Below are positions 6,117 to 6,917 of a DNA stretch of 6,917 bases, one piece after another. Made by a program: the position numbers and the translations under genes. Under the pieces are notes generated by a model. That model saw only the letters and a program-made list of their open reading frames with translations. It did no database searches and was not told the origin of the DNA. Numbering within the stretch: position 1 is the stretch's first letter; each line of letters opens with the position of its first letter. This DNA is from JBCDIQ01 sp039024295. Lineage in GTDB: Bacteria; Bacteroidota; Bacteroidia; J057. Location of the stretch: positions 1-6,917 of the forward strand of contig JBCDIQ010000320.1 of NCBI GenBank assembly GCA_039024295.1. Reading direction: 5' to 3'.

Positions 6117-6443
6117 ATGAATGCACGTTTTATCTACATAACTTGTGGAAGTAAAGAGGAGGCAGTGGAACTTAGTCGAGAACTGATTAACAGACATCTA
6201 CTCGCCTGCTCCAATATCATGTCCCCAACAACTGCAATTTATCGCTGGAAAGGCAAAATCGAGGAAGCGGAGGAATGGGCGTTAATTGGAAAAACTACTG
6301 CGGACAAGGTTGAAGCTTTGACTCAGCAAGTAACAGAGCTACATAGCTATGACTTACCATGTATTGTGTCATTATCGGTGGATTCAGTTAATCAATCTTT
6401 CTTGCAATGGATTTACAATGAAACCCATCCCTCTGAAAGTTAA
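6117..6443 (+). CDS. cutA: Divalent-cation tolerance protein CutA
   Basis: A 108-residue CutA1 protein, the usual size; the family forms very stable trimers with a ferredoxin-like fold. Motifs: FIYITCGSKEEAVELSREL (5-23), LLACSNIMSPTTAIYRWKGKI (28-48, matching the family's ACxNIxPxxSIYxWxGxI), the following EEAEEWALIGKT (49-60), and SYDLPCIVSL near the C terminus (family YxxPxI), then FLQWI. In E. coli cutA was linked to copper and other divalent metal tolerance, but the biochemical role stays uncertain. The Met at 6117 is preferred: the frame runs upstream to 5961, but that extension overlaps pdxH and adds 52 residues absent from CutA proteins. The acetyltransferase gene follows after four bases, so the two are very likely co-transcribed. 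No convincing promoter was seen in the gap with pdxH. Confidence 0.95.
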   Translation: MNARFIYITCGSKEEAVELSRELINRHLLACSNIMSPTTAIYRWKGKIEEAEEWALIGKTTADKVEALTQQVTELHSYDLPCIVSLSVDSVNQSFLQWIYNETHPSES

Positions 6444-6447
6444 CCCT

Positions 6448-6909
6448 ATGATTATTAGAAAAGGAACACCAGATGACCTGGAAGCAGCATTCGCCCTGGT
6501 CCAGGAATTGGCAGCATACGAGCAAGCTCCAGAAGAGGTAAAAACCAGTGCAGCGCAATACCGAAAAGACGGATTTGGGGAAAAGCCCCTTTTTGAATTT
6601 TTCGTGGCAGAAGAGGAAGAAGAAGTACTGGGAATCGCTCTGTTCTATTTCGGCTATTCTACCTGGAAAGGGAAAATGATGTATTTGGATGATTTGGTGG
6701 TGAAATCAGCTGCACGCAGGCGAGGAATTGGGGAATTGCTGTTTAAGCAGTTGGTGGCCTATGCGAAGGAACAGAACGCGCGCCAGCTGAGGTGGCATGT
6801 GCTGGATTGGAACCGTCCTGCCATTCAGTTTTACGAAAAAATAGAGGCCCGCCTGGATTCAGAATGGATCACCTGCAAATTGGAGCAGGAAGACATGGCA
6901 AAATGGTGA
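6448..6909 (+). CDS. GNAT N-acetyltransferase, spermidine/spermine acetyltransferase (SSAT)-like
   Basis: Acetyl-CoA-dependent GNAT enzyme of 153 residues, resembling eukaryotic SSAT (SAT1/SAT2) along its length. Shared features are IIRKGTPDDL (2-11), LAAYE (21-25), DGFGEKP (41-47), VAE (53-55), FYFGYSTWKGKMMYLDDLVV (66-85), the CoA pyrophosphate loop RRRGIG (90-95), VLDWNRPAIQFYEK (118-131) with likely catalytic Tyr129, and SEW (138-140). SSATs acetylate polyamines such as spermidine; SAT2-like members prefer thialysine or other small amines, so the substrate is uncertain. The acidic loop EEEEE (55-59) is shorter than the human insertion there. The Met at 6448 begins the domain as in relatives; an earlier Met at 6418 would overlap cutA. 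It ends eight bases before the window edge and is the second gene of a cutA unit. Confidence 0.92.
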   Translation: MIIRKGTPDDLEAAFALVQELAAYEQAPEEVKTSAAQYRKDGFGEKPLFEFFVAEEEEEVLGIALFYFGYSTWKGKMMYLDDLVVKSAARRRGIGELLFKQLVAYAKEQNARQLRWHVLDWNRPAIQFYEKIEARLDSEWITCKLEQEDMAKW

Positions 6910-6917
6910 GGGGATAA

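Noticed and set aside
6349..6447. Upstream extension of the GNAT gene into cutA.
   Set aside because: The GNAT domain begins at MIIRKGTPDD (6448); the extension is just cutA read in another frame.
1..6917. Possible mobile element, CRISPR array, tRNA/rRNA, toxin-antitoxin or defence system.
   Set aside because: No transposase, integrase, direct-repeat array, cloverleaf or paired small ORFs were seen on either strand; intergenic gaps are all under 150 bases.

Overview
The window looks like chromosomal DNA from a Bacteroidota bacterium, probably of the Cytophagales/Cyclobacteriaceae type, with G+C near one half by eye. The evidence is an aminotransferase branch and a head-GIN (DUF2807) protein typical of that phylum, TPR lipoproteins, a TPR-coiled-coil-TM adenylate cyclase, no strong Shine-Dalgarno sequences, and two promoter candidates of the Bacteroidota form TTG/TTTG-N(17-23)-TAnnTTTG. 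Genus and species cannot be given from this sequence alone.

Layout. Positions 1-2519 (+) hold the 3' part of a membrane-anchored class III adenylate cyclase whose 5' end lies outside the window, then a class V PLP-dependent aminotransferase (SerC-like) with its own promoter candidate. Positions 2613-3863 (+) encode a MacB/FtsX-type ABC transporter permease, followed by an intrinsic terminator. Positions 3870-6039 (-) hold three leftward genes: a small TPR lipoprotein, an exported head-GIN-domain protein (separated from the lipoprotein gene by a strong terminator) and pdxH, pyridoxamine 5'-phosphate oxidase. Positions 6117-6909 (+) hold a compact pair, cutA and an SSAT-like GNAT acetyltransferase, four bases apart and divergent from pdxH.

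How the genes relate. Most are separate housekeeping or envelope genes, not one pathway. Two weak links exist. The SerC-like aminotransferase and PdxH could both serve vitamin B6 synthesis if the aminotransferase is a true SerC, and the cutA-GNAT spacing implies co-transcription. No mobile element, CRISPR array, RNA gene, phage gene or defence system was seen. I found no convincing undescribed multi-gene system. The most noteworthy points are a terminator embedded in an opposing coding region, a TPR/coiled-coil cyclase with a lysine/glutamine-rich insert before its catalytic domain, and a regular Gly-Gly ladder in the head-GIN protein.
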